Shown piece after piece: positions 49,801 to 59,600 of a stretch of DNA of 64,000 bases (its first letter is position 1; every line of letters starts with the position of its first letter). The position numbers and the translations under genes are program-made. The stretch comes from Pseudomonas putida (GTDB lineage Bacteria; Pseudomonadota; Gammaproteobacteria; Pseudomonadales; Pseudomonadaceae), in the NCBI RefSeq assembly GCF_030159595.1, contig NZ_BSKJ01000002.1, forward strand, positions 365,881 through 429,880. Reading direction: 5' to 3'. The notes beneath the pieces are model-generated. The model ran no database searches, had not been told where the DNA came from, and worked only from the letters and a program-made list of their open reading frames with translations.

Positions 49801-52387
49801 CTTGCAGATTTTCGAACATTTGCAAATGTTGCTGGAACAGCGCAATGAGCTGCAAAGCAGGCTGGCGGACTGGAGCGAAGCCATCACGCCAGCGACAGAG
49901 CAAGCTGCACTCGATCATGAAGGCTTGGGCAATGCAATATTGCAGCACTGGTATGACACCGCTCTGGAAGATACTCAGCACTCGGCGGAGCTACTGATAA
50001 CGCGCGTCCCCCTGGCCGACGTTCCGATGAACCTGCCTGATTTTTTCAGTTCGCGCGTTCGCTGCCTGAGATTGCTCGACTTATCCTCTCAAGCCCTTGC
50101 AGGCTGGGCCCAGAACGAGCGCTTGCTGCAACGCCTGCTCAGGCAGGTACCGCAGCTGGAATCGCTGGAGGTCAGCAGGCCTTATGACCCCAGAGCAACA
50201 CCTTCGTCCTTCCTTTTCAGCGTCCCCACCATCACTGAGAGCGCGCCCGAACTGCAAAGGCTGGTGCTGACCAACCAGAACATCGCACTCTCCGAAAACG
50301 ACCTGAACCTGTTGGCTGGCCTTCGCCGACTGAGGCACCTGGACCTGAGTGGCAACCGGCTGGCACAGCACAACAGCCCAAGCTTCCACGAACTGACGCT
50401 GGACTATCTGGGGCTGGACCACATGCAGCTGGCTCAATGGCCTATCGGGATCGGCAGCGATGCCTTGGGCCGTATCGCCCGCCTGTCGCTGCGCAACAAC
50501 AACCTCAGGTCGCTACCCACGTTCTTGCTCAATGACACAGACGCATTGCTCAACACGCCGGAGATCTCGCTCCAGGGCAACAACCTCAACGATAACCACC
50601 TGCAACGCTTGCTGTTGAGGGAGCAGGCCGAGCGGGCCAACATTGCTGTTGATGTGCCACCAGAGCTCACTGCAAGACTTGCGCGTATTCGCAGTGAACG
50701 GCAGCAAATGCGTGATGCGATCGATGGCTGGTCCCAGGCCTCAAGCTCAAGCAACCCACTGACCCAGGCGGCGCTGGCCGATCGACACAGCATCGAAACC
50801 GCCATCAGCGAATTCTGGGAGCAGCAGGAACAGGGCCAGCAGTACCTTCGCCTGCAACTCGTGGATGTAGCCATCGAACAGTTCCCCAGGCGCCTTCCAT
50901 CCTTTTTTGCCGAACGCGTGCAAGCCATGAGCCTGACACGTTTGCGTGGTACCGCCTCACAGCTTGATGACCTGCTCAGCCGCTTCCCCAACATCACCCG
51001 GTTGAACATCGATGCCCACCAGGCAGCCACCTCTTCTCTGACATCTGCGTTGCTACGCCTCCCGCAACTCTCGCACCTGGAATTTCACAACATGGGCCTG
51101 GAAGTCGATCAGGCCATGCTGGAAACCCTGGCAAGGCTTGAGCACCTGACATCGCTCGATTTGTCGGGCAACCGCATGGGCACTGTCAACCAGGTACCTG
51201 CACGGTTGGCCAGCAATCTGCAGTCTCTCGCGCTGACCAACATGAACCTGCAAGCCTGGCCAAGCTGGTGCGACAGCCTGCTGCCGCTGGAGCTTCTGGA
51301 TTTGAGCTCCAACAGCATCACCCAGTTGCCCGAACACATCCTCACGAACCTGAACAACCCCATGCCGATCTCATCGATCGCCTTGTTCGACAACCCTTTG
51401 CCGCTTGAAACGATTTTGCGCGTGCGTACATTCTCGGACAGCCAGCACAGTTACTCATTTGCCTTGGATATCCCGGGCGACCTCATGCTTGTCGATACGT
51501 CCAGCGAAGGATCACTCGACTTCGACCACCCGCACTTCCCACTGCTGGGCGACGATAGTCCAAGGTTGGAAGACTGGATGCTTGGTAATCAGTTGCAGAA
51601 CGAAGCACTCCAGGACTGCTGGAAAACGCTGGAAGGCAGCGACCTGTTGCGCCTGGTAGGCCGGCTGCACAATGCCGCGCCGTATGTGGACCCAAACACA
51701 CGCGTCAGCTTCTGCGAGCGGGTACGCATGATGCTGGTAGTGGCGGCAAGTAACGAAACCGAGCGCCCAGTGATGGAAAGCATTGCCGCAGCCGCATTGC
51801 CAGACCCGGAAACCCGCTCGCAAACCTGCCACGATGGTGCCTTGCAGGAATTCAACAATATCGAGCTGTACCTGATGGGTCAGCGATTGCTGGTCGATGC
51901 GGGCGATACGTTGCAAACGCTGCGTCAGCGCTTGTTGCAGCTGTTTCGGATCGACCAGCTGGAGTTGCTGGCCAACAAGCGCTCTGGTTCAGGTGACCTG
52001 GTGTCGGTACGCCTGGCCTACCGCCGCGAGCTGGCCAAGGAACTGGACCTGCCGATCGCCGACAGCATGCGTTTTCGTGGTGCTGCGAACCTGGCGCGCA
52101 ATGAGCTTTCCAGTGTGCTGGAAAAGGTTCGGAAAATTGAACGCAGCGACGTACTGGTCGACTACATGCTGGCGAACAGCGACTGGACTGCACGCCTGCG
52201 TGCCGAGTATGCGGACCGCTTCGACGAAATAGAGGCTCGCTTCGGTCTGCGCGTACTCGAACTGGCCAGTGCCGACTACCCGCTTGCGCAAGAGCTGGAG
52301 TTGCAGAAGGGCTTGCAACACGACAAGGAACAGGAGGAAGCGGAGCTGCTGCGCGAGTTGACCATTGCGCAGACATCCAGCAACTGA
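46859..52387 (+). CDS. Giant LRR protein with C-terminal NEL-type E3 ubiquitin ligase-like domain
   Basis: 1842 residues. N-terminal half resembles DUF6543 'dermonecrotic toxin' proteins, with ALYIPEDS...EFATWEALQDGLRDRL near 303-331 and a hydrophobic segment at about 432-457 (VLTALNIAGFFVPGLGELML). Leucine-rich repeats follow in two blocks (about 1132-1225, e.g. LRHLDLSGNRL; about 1365-1500, e.g. LTSLDLSGNRM, LELLDLSSNSITQLP). The last ~280 residues match the NEL fold of IpaH/SspH effectors, with the candidate catalytic Cys C1657 in a C-H-D motif (TCHDGALQEF), corresponding to the CxD of IpaH. No signal peptide and no secretion or chaperone gene nearby. Probably an effector acting on eukaryotic hosts; delivery route unknown. 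Confidence 0.72.
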   Translation: MPTPLTAPPSIHYATIERRLPAWLRQAPAETHRAMRNWQQAPAWLATATRQHPDIAKAWQAEHARHREHQAQVQKLFEQLPDLETYAANALTDAITQRFGLDLDVRNTYLVDARLIDTANASDARLAINQATRSLLHSALHNFDLAARAEHGMDAPKALLKKSVILDHRRFMGTVPITNAVGIGAEDFADLCRTLDIGGKYHALVHAIYYPAATAQLSADEAALAVYETLGRAEVSAYRQSLHFARLKGDISEALYTAALATPLDQAPQASSPVSFSLLNLWEAELTGVALISLQTAGHPAMALYIPEDSTTPLKEFATWEALQDGLRDRLHANLHYLDKHLADRDKAPILARLKDRLTPLGWSTRGLHEPVPAPHATLHPLPQPFTHAFQGVMAFQKAQRHEMDVLYHAIPTEIVDRRTAQAHRELIAGRVLTALNIAGFFVPGLGELMLAVCVAQLAHEVYEGIEAWENDERDTAYGYMIDVIENVAVMAALSAAAKGLKGAKSGETGGAEAGPGVEEPEIEAPEVERIPVETPSFIEELDDIETPDGQRRLWKPDLTPYHTSQVLPDDLMPDEHSLLHHQGKRWLVLEGNQYLVEQAPATGEYRLQHPENPRRYRPPVRHNGAGAWLQITDKPLSWSGMALLRRIGHLNAHFDDPTLQRIIAVSDTREDVLRKALAENQRLPALLEDTMQRFKLDETVSRLPDASTWQAEFASAYARLPVSSAPGAAALQRAYPALPAAVIDELARSASTRELHMLDTGKVPLRLGEEIRLYQQQIRLARAYEGLYLSCVPSWDSDRLIMHTLQHLPGWPAETKLQVFQRMSWPAQEHAIGPLDARPYTTITHARAGYIVHDERQLSTAVTAYPNLFAALHEALPKAMAQLGATDQQALQRLVQASPLLPRPSLREVLGMQPVRPGYRSPMRLADGRLGYPLSGGSEAAQGVTRQQLIDAVEATGLPARTGRSADQVLLALASPGRTRLQIFEHLQMLLEQRNELQSRLADWSEAITPATEQAALDHEGLGNAILQHWYDTALEDTQHSAELLITRVPLADVPMNLPDFFSSRVRCLRLLDLSSQALAGWAQNERLLQRLLRQVPQLESLEVSRPYDPRATPSSFLFSVPTITESAPELQRLVLTNQNIALSENDLNLLAGLRRLRHLDLSGNRLAQHNSPSFHELTLDYLGLDHMQLAQWPIGIGSDALGRIARLSLRNNNLRSLPTFLLNDTDALLNTPEISLQGNNLNDNHLQRLLLREQAERANIAVDVPPELTARLARIRSERQQMRDAIDGWSQASSSSNPLTQAALADRHSIETAISEFWEQQEQGQQYLRLQLVDVAIEQFPRRLPSFFAERVQAMSLTRLRGTASQLDDLLSRFPNITRLNIDAHQAATSSLTSALLRLPQLSHLEFHNMGLEVDQAMLETLARLEHLTSLDLSGNRMGTVNQVPARLASNLQSLALTNMNLQAWPSWCDSLLPLELLDLSSNSITQLPEHILTNLNNPMPISSIALFDNPLPLETILRVRTFSDSQHSYSFALDIPGDLMLVDTSSEGSLDFDHPHFPLLGDDSPRLEDWMLGNQLQNEALQDCWKTLEGSDLLRLVGRLHNAAPYVDPNTRVSFCERVRMMLVVAASNETERPVMESIAAAALPDPETRSQTCHDGALQEFNNIELYLMGQRLLVDAGDTLQTLRQRLLQLFRIDQLELLANKRSGSGDLVSVRLAYRRELAKELDLPIADSMRFRGAANLARNELSSVLEKVRKIERSDVLVDYMLANSDWTARLRAEYADRFDEIEARFGLRVLELASADYPLAQELELQKGLQHDKEQEEAELLRELTIAQTSSN

Positions 52388-52401
52388 TCCCTACGAAGAT
52401 T

Positions 52402-52426
52402 GGCGACGCCATCGGCGTCGCCTCTT
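52402..52426 (+). terminator. Terminator of the NEL-type gene
   Basis: Perfect stem GGCGACGCC-ATC-GGCGTCGCC followed by TCTTT, 14 bases after the stop and just before the convergent hutG stop. Confidence 0.8.
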
Positions 52427-52430
52427 TCAC

Positions 52431-53234
52431 TCAACGCTTGTAACGCGCGGCGCCCCAAGCCAGCAGTGTTTGCAAAAGCTGCCTCAATACCGCTTGTGTC
52501 GGTTGCGCCAGGTCTTCTCGGTACGCAAACGGCTCGGTTTCCTCCATGTAGGTGCTTTGCGCCAGCTCCAGTTGCACCGCATGGATATGGTTGGCCGGGT
52601 CACCGTAATGCCGGGTGATGTGCCCGCCTTTGAAGCGGCCATTAAGCACATGGCTATAACCTTGCGCCTTGGCGCACACGCCTTGCAGCCGCTCAGCCAA
52701 TGCCGGATCACAACTGGCGCCGTTGAAAGTGCCCAGGTTGAAGTCCGGCAGCTTGCCGTCGAACAAGTGCGGGATCAGCGAACGAATGGAATGGGCATCC
52801 CACAGCAGGGCGTAACCAAACTGCTCGCGCAACCGGTCCAGCTCGCTGCGGATCGTGCCATGGTAGGGACGCCAGATTTGCTCCAGGTAGCCTTTGCGTT
52901 CTTCGCCTGAGGGCTCCAGCCCATCCATGAACAGCGGCTCGCCCTCGAACAACGTGGCCGGATACAGGCCAGTGGTAGCGCCGGCATACAACGGCTTGTC
53001 GTCATCCGGGCGGTTGAGGTCGATGACGAAACGCGAATACTCCGCCGCGACCACGCTGGCCCCCATGTCGCGGGCAAAGTCGTACAACCGGGGGATGTGC
53101 CAGTCGGTGTCCGGCAAGCTGCGCGCCTCATCGACCAGGCCGTCGCGCACCGCGTTGCTCAGGCCCAGGCCGGCGTGCGGCATGCTGATCAGCAGCGGCA
53201 GGTGGCCTTGGTGAAAACTCAGTACCTTGTCCAT
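52431..53234 (-). CDS. hutG: N-formylglutamate deformylase
   Basis: Last step of the five-step histidine pathway: formylglutamate to glutamate plus formate. 267 residues. Family features: PLLISMPHAGL, DTDWHIPRLYDF, YSRFVIDLNRP, LLWDAHSIRS. ATG at 53234; starts 10 bases after the hutI stop. Its product chemistry matches the presence of hutF in this window. Confidence 0.95.
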   Translation of the reverse strand: MDKVLSFHQGHLPLLISMPHAGLGLSNAVRDGLVDEARSLPDTDWHIPRLYDFARDMGASVVAAEYSRFVIDLNRPDDDKPLYAGATTGLYPATLFEGEPLFMDGLEPSGEERKGYLEQIWRPYHGTIRSELDRLREQFGYALLWDAHSIRSLIPHLFDGKLPDFNLGTFNGASCDPALAERLQGVCAKAQGYSHVLNGRFKGGHITRHYGDPANHIHAVQLELAQSTYMEETEPFAYREDLAQPTQAVLRQLLQTLLAWGAARYKR

Positions 53235-53244
53235 CGTGCCTCGC

Positions 53245-54450
53245 TCAATTGGAGATTTCGTTGCCCTTGCGCACCACGCGCTTGGGCAGGTCACCACCCA
53301 GCCAGTAGGCCAGGTCGGCAGGGCGTTCGATTTGCCAGGCGACGAAGTCGGCCACCTTGCCCACTTCCAGCGAGCCGTGGCTGTCGCCCAGGCCCAGTGC
53401 CGTGGCAGCATGAACCGTAACGCCAGCCAAGGCTTCTTCAGGGGTCATGCGGAAACAGGTGCAGCCCATGTTCAGCATCAGCCGTAGCGACAGCCCTGGC
53501 GACGTGCCGGGGTTGAGGTCGCTGGCCAAGGCAATTTTCACCGCATGGCGACGCAGTGCATCCATGGGCGGCAACTGGGTTTCGCGCAGGAAGTAGAAGG
53601 CGCCTGGCAGCAGCACGGCAACGGTGCCAGCGGCGGCCATGGCGATGGCGTCTTCCTCGGTCATGAACTCCAGGTGGTCAGCCGACAGCGCCTGGTAACG
53701 CGCGGCCAGGCTGGAGCCGTGCAGCGACGACAGCTGTTCAGCGTGCAGCTTGACCGGCAGGCCCAGCTCGCGCGCCTTGATGAACAGCCGCTCGACCTGA
53801 GCCGGGGAGAACGCCAGGTGTTCGCAGAAGGCATCCACCGCGTCCACCAAGCCCTCGGCAGCCAGGGCCGGCAGCATTTCGTCACAGATGTGCGCGATGT
53901 AGTCGTCGGCCCGGCCGGCGTACTCCGGCGGCAGGGCGTGCGCGGCCAGGCAAGTGGCGCGCACCGCCAGCGGAAGCTCGTCGGCCAGGCGCCGGGCCAC
54001 GCGCAGCATCTTGCGCTCGTTGGCCAGGTCCAGGCCATAGCCGGATTTGACCTCGATCGTGGTCACGCCATCGCGCATCAGCGCCTGCACCCGCTGGCGT
54101 GCACTGGCGAACAGCTCGTCTTCGCTGGCCGCGCGGGTGGCCCGCACGGTGCTGGCGATACCGCCGCCCTGCGCGGCGATTTCGGCATAGCTCACGCCTT
54201 GCAGACGCTGCTCGAACTCGCCGCTGCGGTTGCCACCGAACACCGCGTGGGTGTGGCAGTCGATCAGCCCCGGGGTGACCCAGGCGCCGCCCAGGTCCAC
54301 CGTGCGGTCAGCGTCGACCGGCGCCAGCTCGGCGCGTGGGCCGATCCACTCGATCAGCCCGGCGCGGGTGACGATGGCCGCGTCCTCGATGGCCGAGTAA
54401 CGGCCCTCGGCCATGGTTGCCACATGGCAATGCTGCCAGAGGGTTCTCAT
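53245..54450 (-). CDS. hutI: Imidazolonepropionase
   Basis: Amidohydrolase-fold enzyme, 401 residues, converting imidazolone propionate to formiminoglutamate. Metal motif [10 protein letters not shown] near residue 72, further ligands in KLHAEQ and DLNPGTSPG (ALASDLNPG). ATG at 54450 preceded by AAGGAGAT. Confidence 0.96.
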   Translation of the reverse strand: MRTLWQHCHVATMAEGRYSAIEDAAIVTRAGLIEWIGPRAELAPVDADRTVDLGGAWVTPGLIDCHTHAVFGGNRSGEFEQRLQGVSYAEIAAQGGGIASTVRATRAASEDELFASARQRVQALMRDGVTTIEVKSGYGLDLANERKMLRVARRLADELPLAVRATCLAAHALPPEYAGRADDYIAHICDEMLPALAAEGLVDAVDAFCEHLAFSPAQVERLFIKARELGLPVKLHAEQLSSLHGSSLAARYQALSADHLEFMTEEDAIAMAAAGTVAVLLPGAFYFLRETQLPPMDALRRHAVKIALASDLNPGTSPGLSLRLMLNMGCTCFRMTPEEALAGVTVHAATALGLGDSHGSLEVGKVADFVAWQIERPADLAYWLGGDLPKRVVRKGNEISN

Positions 54451-54465
54451 GCACAATCTCCTTTG

Positions 54466-55869
54466 CTAGCGGTGCAGCTCGACGGGCTCTGCTGCGGGCT
54501 TGCCCTGCCCTGCGCGTGGCTTGCACCACAGCAGGTAGGACGCCACCAGGAACACCACCCAGACCACACCGACGATCAATGCCGCCTGGGTGTCCGGGAA
54601 GTAGCCGAGCACACCAAAGATGAACACCATGAACGCAATGGCCATGGCCGGGCCGTAGGGCCAGAACGGTACCGGGAACTTGAGCTGGGCCACTTCTTCG
54701 CGGCTCATGCTGCGACGCATGGCCACCTGAGTGAGCAGGATCATCAGCCACACCCACACGGTGGCGAAGGTGGCGATGGAAGCGATCAGCAGGAACACGT
54801 TTTCCGGGATCAGGTAGTTGAGCAGCACGCCGATCAGCAGCGCCGCCCCCATCACCACTACGGTCATCCACGGCACGCCATGTTTCGACAACTTGCCGAA
54901 GCTGCGTGGCGCATGGCCCTGCTGGGCCAGGCCATACATCATGCGGCCAGCGCCGAAGATGTCGCTGTTGATGGCCGAGATGGCGGCGGAAATCACCACG
55001 ACGTTCAGCACGGCGGCGGCAGAGCCAATGCCCAGGTTGCTGAAGATCTGCACGAACGGGCTGCCTTCGCTGCCGATCTGCGGCCATGGGTACAGGCACA
55101 TGAGCACGAACAGGGTGAGCACATAGAACAGCAGGATACGCAGAGGTACGGCGTTGATCGCCTTGGGGATGACGCGCTGCGGGTCCTTGGCTTCACCGGC
55201 GGTGACGCCGATGATTTCGATGCCACCGAAGGCGAACATCACCACCGCAAAGGAAGCGATCAGGCCGCCCACACCATTGGGCATGAAGCCACCGTGGTCG
55301 AACAGGTTGCTCACACCCACCGCATGCCCGGTACCCACCTGGCTGAAGCCGAAGGCCATGATGCCGAGGCCGGCCAGGATCATCGCCACGATGGCGCCGA
55401 CCTTGAGCAGCGACAGCCAGAATTCCATCTCGCCGAACACCTTGACGTTGCACAAGTTGAGGCCGCCGATCAGGAAGACGATGCCCAGTACCCAGATCCA
55501 GCGGGCCACCTCCGGGAACCAGAAGCCCATGTAGATACCGAAAGCGGTCACGTCTGCGATGGCGACGATGACCATCTCGAAGGCGTAGGTCCAGCCGAGG
55601 ATGAAGCCGGCCATGGGGCCGAGGTAGGTGCTGGCGTAGTGGCCGAAGGAGCCGGCCACCGGATTGTGCACGGCCATTTCGCCAAGGGCGCGCATGACCA
55701 TGAACACGGCGGCGCCACCGATCAGGTAGGCCAGCAGCACGGCCGGGCCGGCCATCTGGATGGCCGAGGCAGAGCCGTAGAACAGCCCGGTACCGATGGC
55801 GGAACCGAGGGCCATGAAACGGATATGGCGGGCACTTAGCCCGCGCTTGAGACCTTGAGCTTGTTGCAT
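54466..55869 (-). CDS. hutT: Histidine permease HutT (APC family)
   Basis: 467-residue amino-acid permease with about 12 membrane helices, starting [27 protein letters not shown], the amino-acid permease signature. Its place between hutI and hutH argues for histidine (or urocanate) uptake; proline-type permeases (ProY) are close relatives. An AAAAACAA motif lies just before its Shine-Dalgarno. Confidence 0.88.
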   Translation of the reverse strand: MQQAQGLKRGLSARHIRFMALGSAIGTGLFYGSASAIQMAGPAVLLAYLIGGAAVFMVMRALGEMAVHNPVAGSFGHYASTYLGPMAGFILGWTYAFEMVIVAIADVTAFGIYMGFWFPEVARWIWVLGIVFLIGGLNLCNVKVFGEMEFWLSLLKVGAIVAMILAGLGIMAFGFSQVGTGHAVGVSNLFDHGGFMPNGVGGLIASFAVVMFAFGGIEIIGVTAGEAKDPQRVIPKAINAVPLRILLFYVLTLFVLMCLYPWPQIGSEGSPFVQIFSNLGIGSAAAVLNVVVISAAISAINSDIFGAGRMMYGLAQQGHAPRSFGKLSKHGVPWMTVVVMGAALLIGVLLNYLIPENVFLLIASIATFATVWVWLMILLTQVAMRRSMSREEVAQLKFPVPFWPYGPAMAIAFMVFIFGVLGYFPDTQAALIVGVVWVVFLVASYLLWCKPRAGQGKPAAEPVELHR

Positions 55870-55883
55870 GTCACGTCCTTAAA

Positions 55884-55891
55884 TTGTTTTT
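55884..55891 (-). promoter_or_regulatory. Crc/Hfq-like motif before hutT
   Basis: On the minus strand AAAAACAA (fits AANAANAA) immediately precedes the AAGGA Shine-Dalgarno of hutT. Confidence 0.45.
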
Positions 55892-55910
55892 GTGGTCGTG
55901 AGATCAGGAG

Positions 55911-56029
55911 GGGCTGCCTTGCAGCCCTTTCGCGGGACAAGCCCGCTCCCACAGGTACCGCACAGGTCTGAAACCTTTGGTACTCCTGTAGGAGCGGGCT
56001 TGTCCCGCGAATGGGCCGCATCGCGGCCC
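55911..56029. repeat. REP pair flanked by two hairpins between hutT and hutH
   Basis: Stem GGGCTGC/GCAGCCC (55911-55927), REP arms 55929-55957 and 55982-56011 (TTCGCGGGACAAGCCCGCTC type), then stem GGGCCGC/GCGGCCC (56013-56029). Confidence 0.88.
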
Positions 56030-56038
56030 CAAGGGGCA

Positions 56039-57571
56039 TTACAGGCTTGGCAGCACACCCGCCGGCAGCAAACCGGTCAGGCTACCCTTGGCCAACAGTT
56101 CCACAGCCTTTTCGATGTCTGGCGCGAAGAAGCGGTCACGGTCGTAGTGCGCCACTTCGCTGCGCAGCGCCTTGCGCGCCTGCTCCAGCTTGGCCGAGGT
56201 CTTGAGGCCCTTGCGCAGGTCGAGGCCCTGGCAGGCGCCCAGCCATTCGATGGCCAGCACGCCACGCGTGTTTTCAGCCATTTCCCACAGGCGCTTGCCG
56301 GCAGCGGGGGCCATCGACACATGGTCTTCCTGGTTGGCCGAGGTCGGCAGGCTGTCGACGCTGTGCGGGTGCGACAGGGCTTTGTTTTCGCTGGCCAAGG
56401 CGGCGGCGGTCACCTGGGCGATCATGAAGCCGGAGTTGACCCCGCCGTTTTCCACCAGGAACGGCGGCAGCTGGGACATGTGCTTGTCCATCATCAGCGA
56501 GATGCGACGCTCGCTGAGCGAGCCGATTTCAGCAATGGCCAGCGCGAGGTTATCGGCAGCCATGGCCACAGGTTCGGCATGGAAGTTACCACCGGAGATC
56601 ACGTCACCTTCGGCGGCGAACACCAGCGGGTTGTCCGACACGGCGTTGGCTTCGATGCCCAGGACCTCGGCGGCCTGGCGCAGTTGGGTCAGGCACGCGC
56701 CCATGACCTGCGGCTGGCAGCGCAGCGAGTACGGGTCCTGGACCTTGTCGCAGTTCTTGTGCGACAGCGACACTTCGCTGGAGTCGCCCAGCAGGTCGCG
56801 GAAGCAGGCGGCGGTGTCGATCTGGCCGCGTTGGCCACGCGCTTCATGGATACGCGCATCGAACGGCGAACGCGAGCCCAGCACGGCTTCGACGCTCAGG
56901 CCGCCGCAAGCGATGGCCGCAGCGTACAAGTCTTCGGCCTGGAACAGGCCACGCAGGGCGTAGGCGGTGGACGCCTGGGTACCGTTGAGCAGGGCCAGGC
57001 CCTCTTTGGCAGCCAGGGTCAGCGGTTCGAGGCCGGCAACCGCCAGGGCTTCGGTGGCCGACAGCCACTGGCCCTTGTAGCGGGCCTTGCCTTCGCCCAG
57101 CAGCACCAGCGACATGTGCGCCAGCGGCGCCAGGTCGCCGGACGCACCCACCGAGCCTTTCAGCGGGATGTGCGGGTAGACTTCGGCGTTGACCAGGGCA
57201 ATCAGCGCGTCGATGACTTTGCGGCGAATGCCTGAGAAACCACGGCTGAGGCTGTTGATTTTCAGCACCATGATCAGACGTACCAGGTCGTCATCCAGCG
57301 GCGCGCCGACACCGGCGGCGTGGGACAGCACCAGCGAGCGCTGCAGGTTTTCCAGGTCGTGGCTGGCGATGCGGGTCGAAGCCAGCAGGCCGAAACCGGT
57401 GTTGATGCCGTAGGCGGTACGGTCTTCGGCAATGATTTTCTCGACACAGGCAACGCTGGCGTCGATGGCCGGCGCGGCGCTGGCATCCAGTTGCAGGCGC
57501 ACGGGCGCGGCGTGGATCACGCGCAGCTGGGCCAGGGTCAGGGTGCCAGGCTTGAGGGTGAGTTCGGTCAC
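56039..57571 (-). CDS. hutH: Histidine ammonia-lyase
   Basis: 510 residues. Deaminates histidine to urocanate; the MIO cofactor forms from Ala143-Ser144-Gly145 (with Met counted) in [13 protein letters not shown]. Other family blocks: [24 protein letters not shown]. Start GTG with GGAG 7 bases upstream. 108 bases downstream of hutU. Confidence 0.97.
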   Translation of the reverse strand: MTELTLKPGTLTLAQLRVIHAAPVRLQLDASAAPAIDASVACVEKIIAEDRTAYGINTGFGLLASTRIASHDLENLQRSLVLSHAAGVGAPLDDDLVRLIMVLKINSLSRGFSGIRRKVIDALIALVNAEVYPHIPLKGSVGASGDLAPLAHMSLVLLGEGKARYKGQWLSATEALAVAGLEPLTLAAKEGLALLNGTQASTAYALRGLFQAEDLYAAAIACGGLSVEAVLGSRSPFDARIHEARGQRGQIDTAACFRDLLGDSSEVSLSHKNCDKVQDPYSLRCQPQVMGACLTQLRQAAEVLGIEANAVSDNPLVFAAEGDVISGGNFHAEPVAMAADNLALAIAEIGSLSERRISLMMDKHMSQLPPFLVENGGVNSGFMIAQVTAAALASENKALSHPHSVDSLPTSANQEDHVSMAPAAGKRLWEMAENTRGVLAIEWLGACQGLDLRKGLKTSAKLEQARKALRSEVAHYDRDRFFAPDIEKAVELLAKGSLTGLLPAGVLPSL

Positions 57572-57679
57572 GTTACTACTCCAAATCGCGTGGAGCCGCA
57601 GGCCCGTGAATGGGTGCCTGCGCGCTCCTTCTTGTTGTTCAGTATCACCCCTTGTGGGGTGCGATCCAAAGCGTGGCGA

Positions 57680-59353
57680 TCAGCCAGAGATCATCGGCAG
57701 GTCCAGGCCCTGCTCCTTGGCGCAGTCGATGGCGATGTCGTAACCGGCATCGGCGTGGCGCATCACGCCAGTCCCTGGGTCGTTGGTCAGCACACGGGCG
57801 ATACGCTCGGCGGCTTCATCGGTACCGTCGCAGACGATGACCATGCCCGAGTGCTGGGAGAAGCCCATGCCTACGCCGCCGCCATGGTGCAGCGACACCC
57901 AGGTGGCGCCGCCTGCGGTGTTCAGCAAGGCGTTGAGCAGCGGCCAGTCGGAAACAGCGTCCGAGCCATCACGCATGGCTTCGGTTTCACGGTTGGGGCT
58001 GGAGACCGAACCCGAGTCCAGGTGGTCACGGCCGATCACGACCGGCGCCGACAGCTCACCGCTGCGGACCATTTCGTTGAACGCCAGGCCCAGCTTGGCG
58101 CGCAGTCCCAGGCCAACCCAGCAGATACGTGCCGGCAGGCCCTGGAAGCTGATGCGCTCGCGGGCCATGTCCAGCCAGCGGTGCAGGTGGGCGTCGTCGG
58201 GGATCAGCTCCTTGACCTTGGCGTCGGTCTTGTAGATGTCCTCGGCCTCGCCAGACAGCGCCGCCCAGCGGAACGGACCAACGCCACGGCAGAACAGCGG
58301 ACGGATGTAGGCCGGAACGAAGCCTGGGAAGTCGAAGGCATTGGCCACGCCCTCTTCCTTGGCCATCTGGCGAATGTTGTTGCCGTAGTCGAAGGTCGGG
58401 ATGCCCTGCTTCTGGAAGTCCAGCATGGCTTGTACATGGACGGCCATCGACTGCTTGGCGGCCTTGACCACTGCAGCCGGTTCAGTCTGCGCGCGGTCGC
58501 GGTACTGCTCCCAGGTCCAGCCGGCAGGCAGGTAGCCGTTCAGTGGGTCATGGGCGCTGGTCTGGTCAGTGACCATGTCCGGGCGCACGCCACGCTTGAC
58601 CAGCTCTGGCAGGATTTCGGCAGCGTTGCCGTGCAGGGCGATGGAGATGGCCTTGCCTTCGGCGGTGTACTTGGCGATGCGTGCCAGGGCGTCGTCGAGG
58701 TCAGTGGCCTGCTCGTCGACGTAACGGGTTTCCAGGCGGAAGTCGATGCGGCTCTGCTGGCATTCGATGTTCAGCGAGCAGGCGCCGGCCAGGGTGGCGG
58801 CCAGTGGCTGAGCGCCACCCATGCCGCCCAGGCCAGCGGTGAGTACCCACTTGCCTTTCAGGCTGCCGCCGTAGTGCTGGCGACCGGCTTCGACGAAGGT
58901 TTCGTAGGTGCCCTGGACGATGCCCTGGCTGCCGATGTAGATCCAGCTGCCGGCGGTCATCTGACCGTACATGGCCAGGCCCTTGGCATCCAGTTCGTTG
59001 AAGTGTTCCCAGTTGGCCCAGTGCGGCACCAGGTTGGAGTTGGCGATCAGCACGCGCGGGGCGTTGCTGTGGGTCTTGAACACACCGACCGGCTTGCCCG
59101 ACTGCACCAGCAGGGTTTCGTCGTCTTCCAGTCGGGTCAGGGTTTCGACGATCTTGTCGTAGCAGGCCCAGTTACGGGCGGCGCGGCCGATACCGCCGTA
59201 CACCACCAGCTCTTTCGGGTTTTCCGCGACCTGCGGGTCGAGGTTGTTCATCAGCATGCGCAGTGGCGCTTCGGTCAGCCAGCTTTTGGCGGTCAGCTTG
59301 TTGCCACGTGGGGCACGGATTTCAACGTCACGGTATTTGTTGTTGTCGGTCAC
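57680..59353 (-). CDS. hutU: Urocanate hydratase
   Basis: 557 residues. NAD+-dependent hydration of urocanate. Start GTG at 59353 gives [16 protein letters not shown], the P. putida HutU N-terminus. Signatures: [40 protein letters not shown]. The first codons read AACAACAAA, a Crc/Hfq-like site, and a HutC operator lies about 70 bases upstream. Confidence 0.97.
   Translation of the reverse strand: MTDNNKYRDVEIRAPRGNKLTAKSWLTEAPLRMLMNNLDPQVAENPKELVVYGGIGRAARNWACYDKIVETLTRLEDDETLLVQSGKPVGVFKTHSNAPRVLIANSNLVPHWANWEHFNELDAKGLAMYGQMTAGSWIYIGSQGIVQGTYETFVEAGRQHYGGSLKGKWVLTAGLGGMGGAQPLAATLAGACSLNIECQQSRIDFRLETRYVDEQATDLDDALARIAKYTAEGKAISIALHGNAAEILPELVKRGVRPDMVTDQTSAHDPLNGYLPAGWTWEQYRDRAQTEPAAVVKAAKQSMAVHVQAMLDFQKQGIPTFDYGNNIRQMAKEEGVANAFDFPGFVPAYIRPLFCRGVGPFRWAALSGEAEDIYKTDAKVKELIPDDAHLHRWLDMARERISFQGLPARICWVGLGLRAKLGLAFNEMVRSGELSAPVVIGRDHLDSGSVSSPNRETEAMRDGSDAVSDWPLLNALLNTAGGATWVSLHHGGGVGMGFSQHSGMVIVCDGTDEAAERIARVLTNDPGTGVMRHADAGYDIAIDCAKEQGLDLPMISG
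59337..59344 (-). promoter_or_regulatory. Crc/Hfq-like motif at the hutU start
   Basis: Minus strand AACAACAA in codons 4-6, fitting AANAANAA and positioned to block translation. Confidence 0.5.
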
Positions 59354-59418
59354 GGGAAAGGTCCTCTGCGGTCGTCCGCGGGCGGGTATGTCGTGGTCAA
59401 TATACAAACACACCTTTA

Positions 59419-59432
59419 CTTGTATGTACAAG
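59419..59432 (-). promoter_or_regulatory. HutC operator before hutU
   Basis: CTTGTA-TG-TACAAG, a perfect dyad containing TGTA-N2-TACA, the HutC recognition pattern, about 66 bases upstream of hutU. Confidence 0.7.
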
Positions 59433-59474
59433 CATGGACAACCAAAATAATTGGACCTGTGCGCTGAATGGCTG

Positions 59475-59502
59475 AAAAAAACAGGGCCGCTAAAGCGGCC
59501 CT
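59475..59502 (-). terminator. Terminator of hutC-hutD
   Basis: AGGGCCGC-TAAA-GCGGCCCT with seven A on the plus-strand left side, i.e. a T-run after the hairpin for minus-strand transcription from hutD. Confidence 0.8.
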
Positions 59503-59588
59503 TGTGGGAGCGGGTTTACCCGCGAAGACGTCAACACAGTGCCTGGCACCGGCTTCGCCGGTGTTCGCGGGTGAACCCGCCCCCACAG
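59501..59588. repeat. REP pair with an inner hairpin, downstream of hutD
   Basis: Arms at 59501-59526 and 59564-59588 (GGGAGCGGGTTTACCCGCGAA type, right arm imperfect), enclosing ACCGGC-TTC-GCCGGT at 59548-59562. Confidence 0.85.
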
Positions 59589-59600
59589 GGCCCGGCTATT

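Noticed and set aside
53545..59467. Long plus-strand frames (764 and 715 codons) opposite hutI/hutT and hutH/hutU
   Set aside because: Antisense shadows; low-complexity His/Gln/Asp-rich translations, no RBS support.
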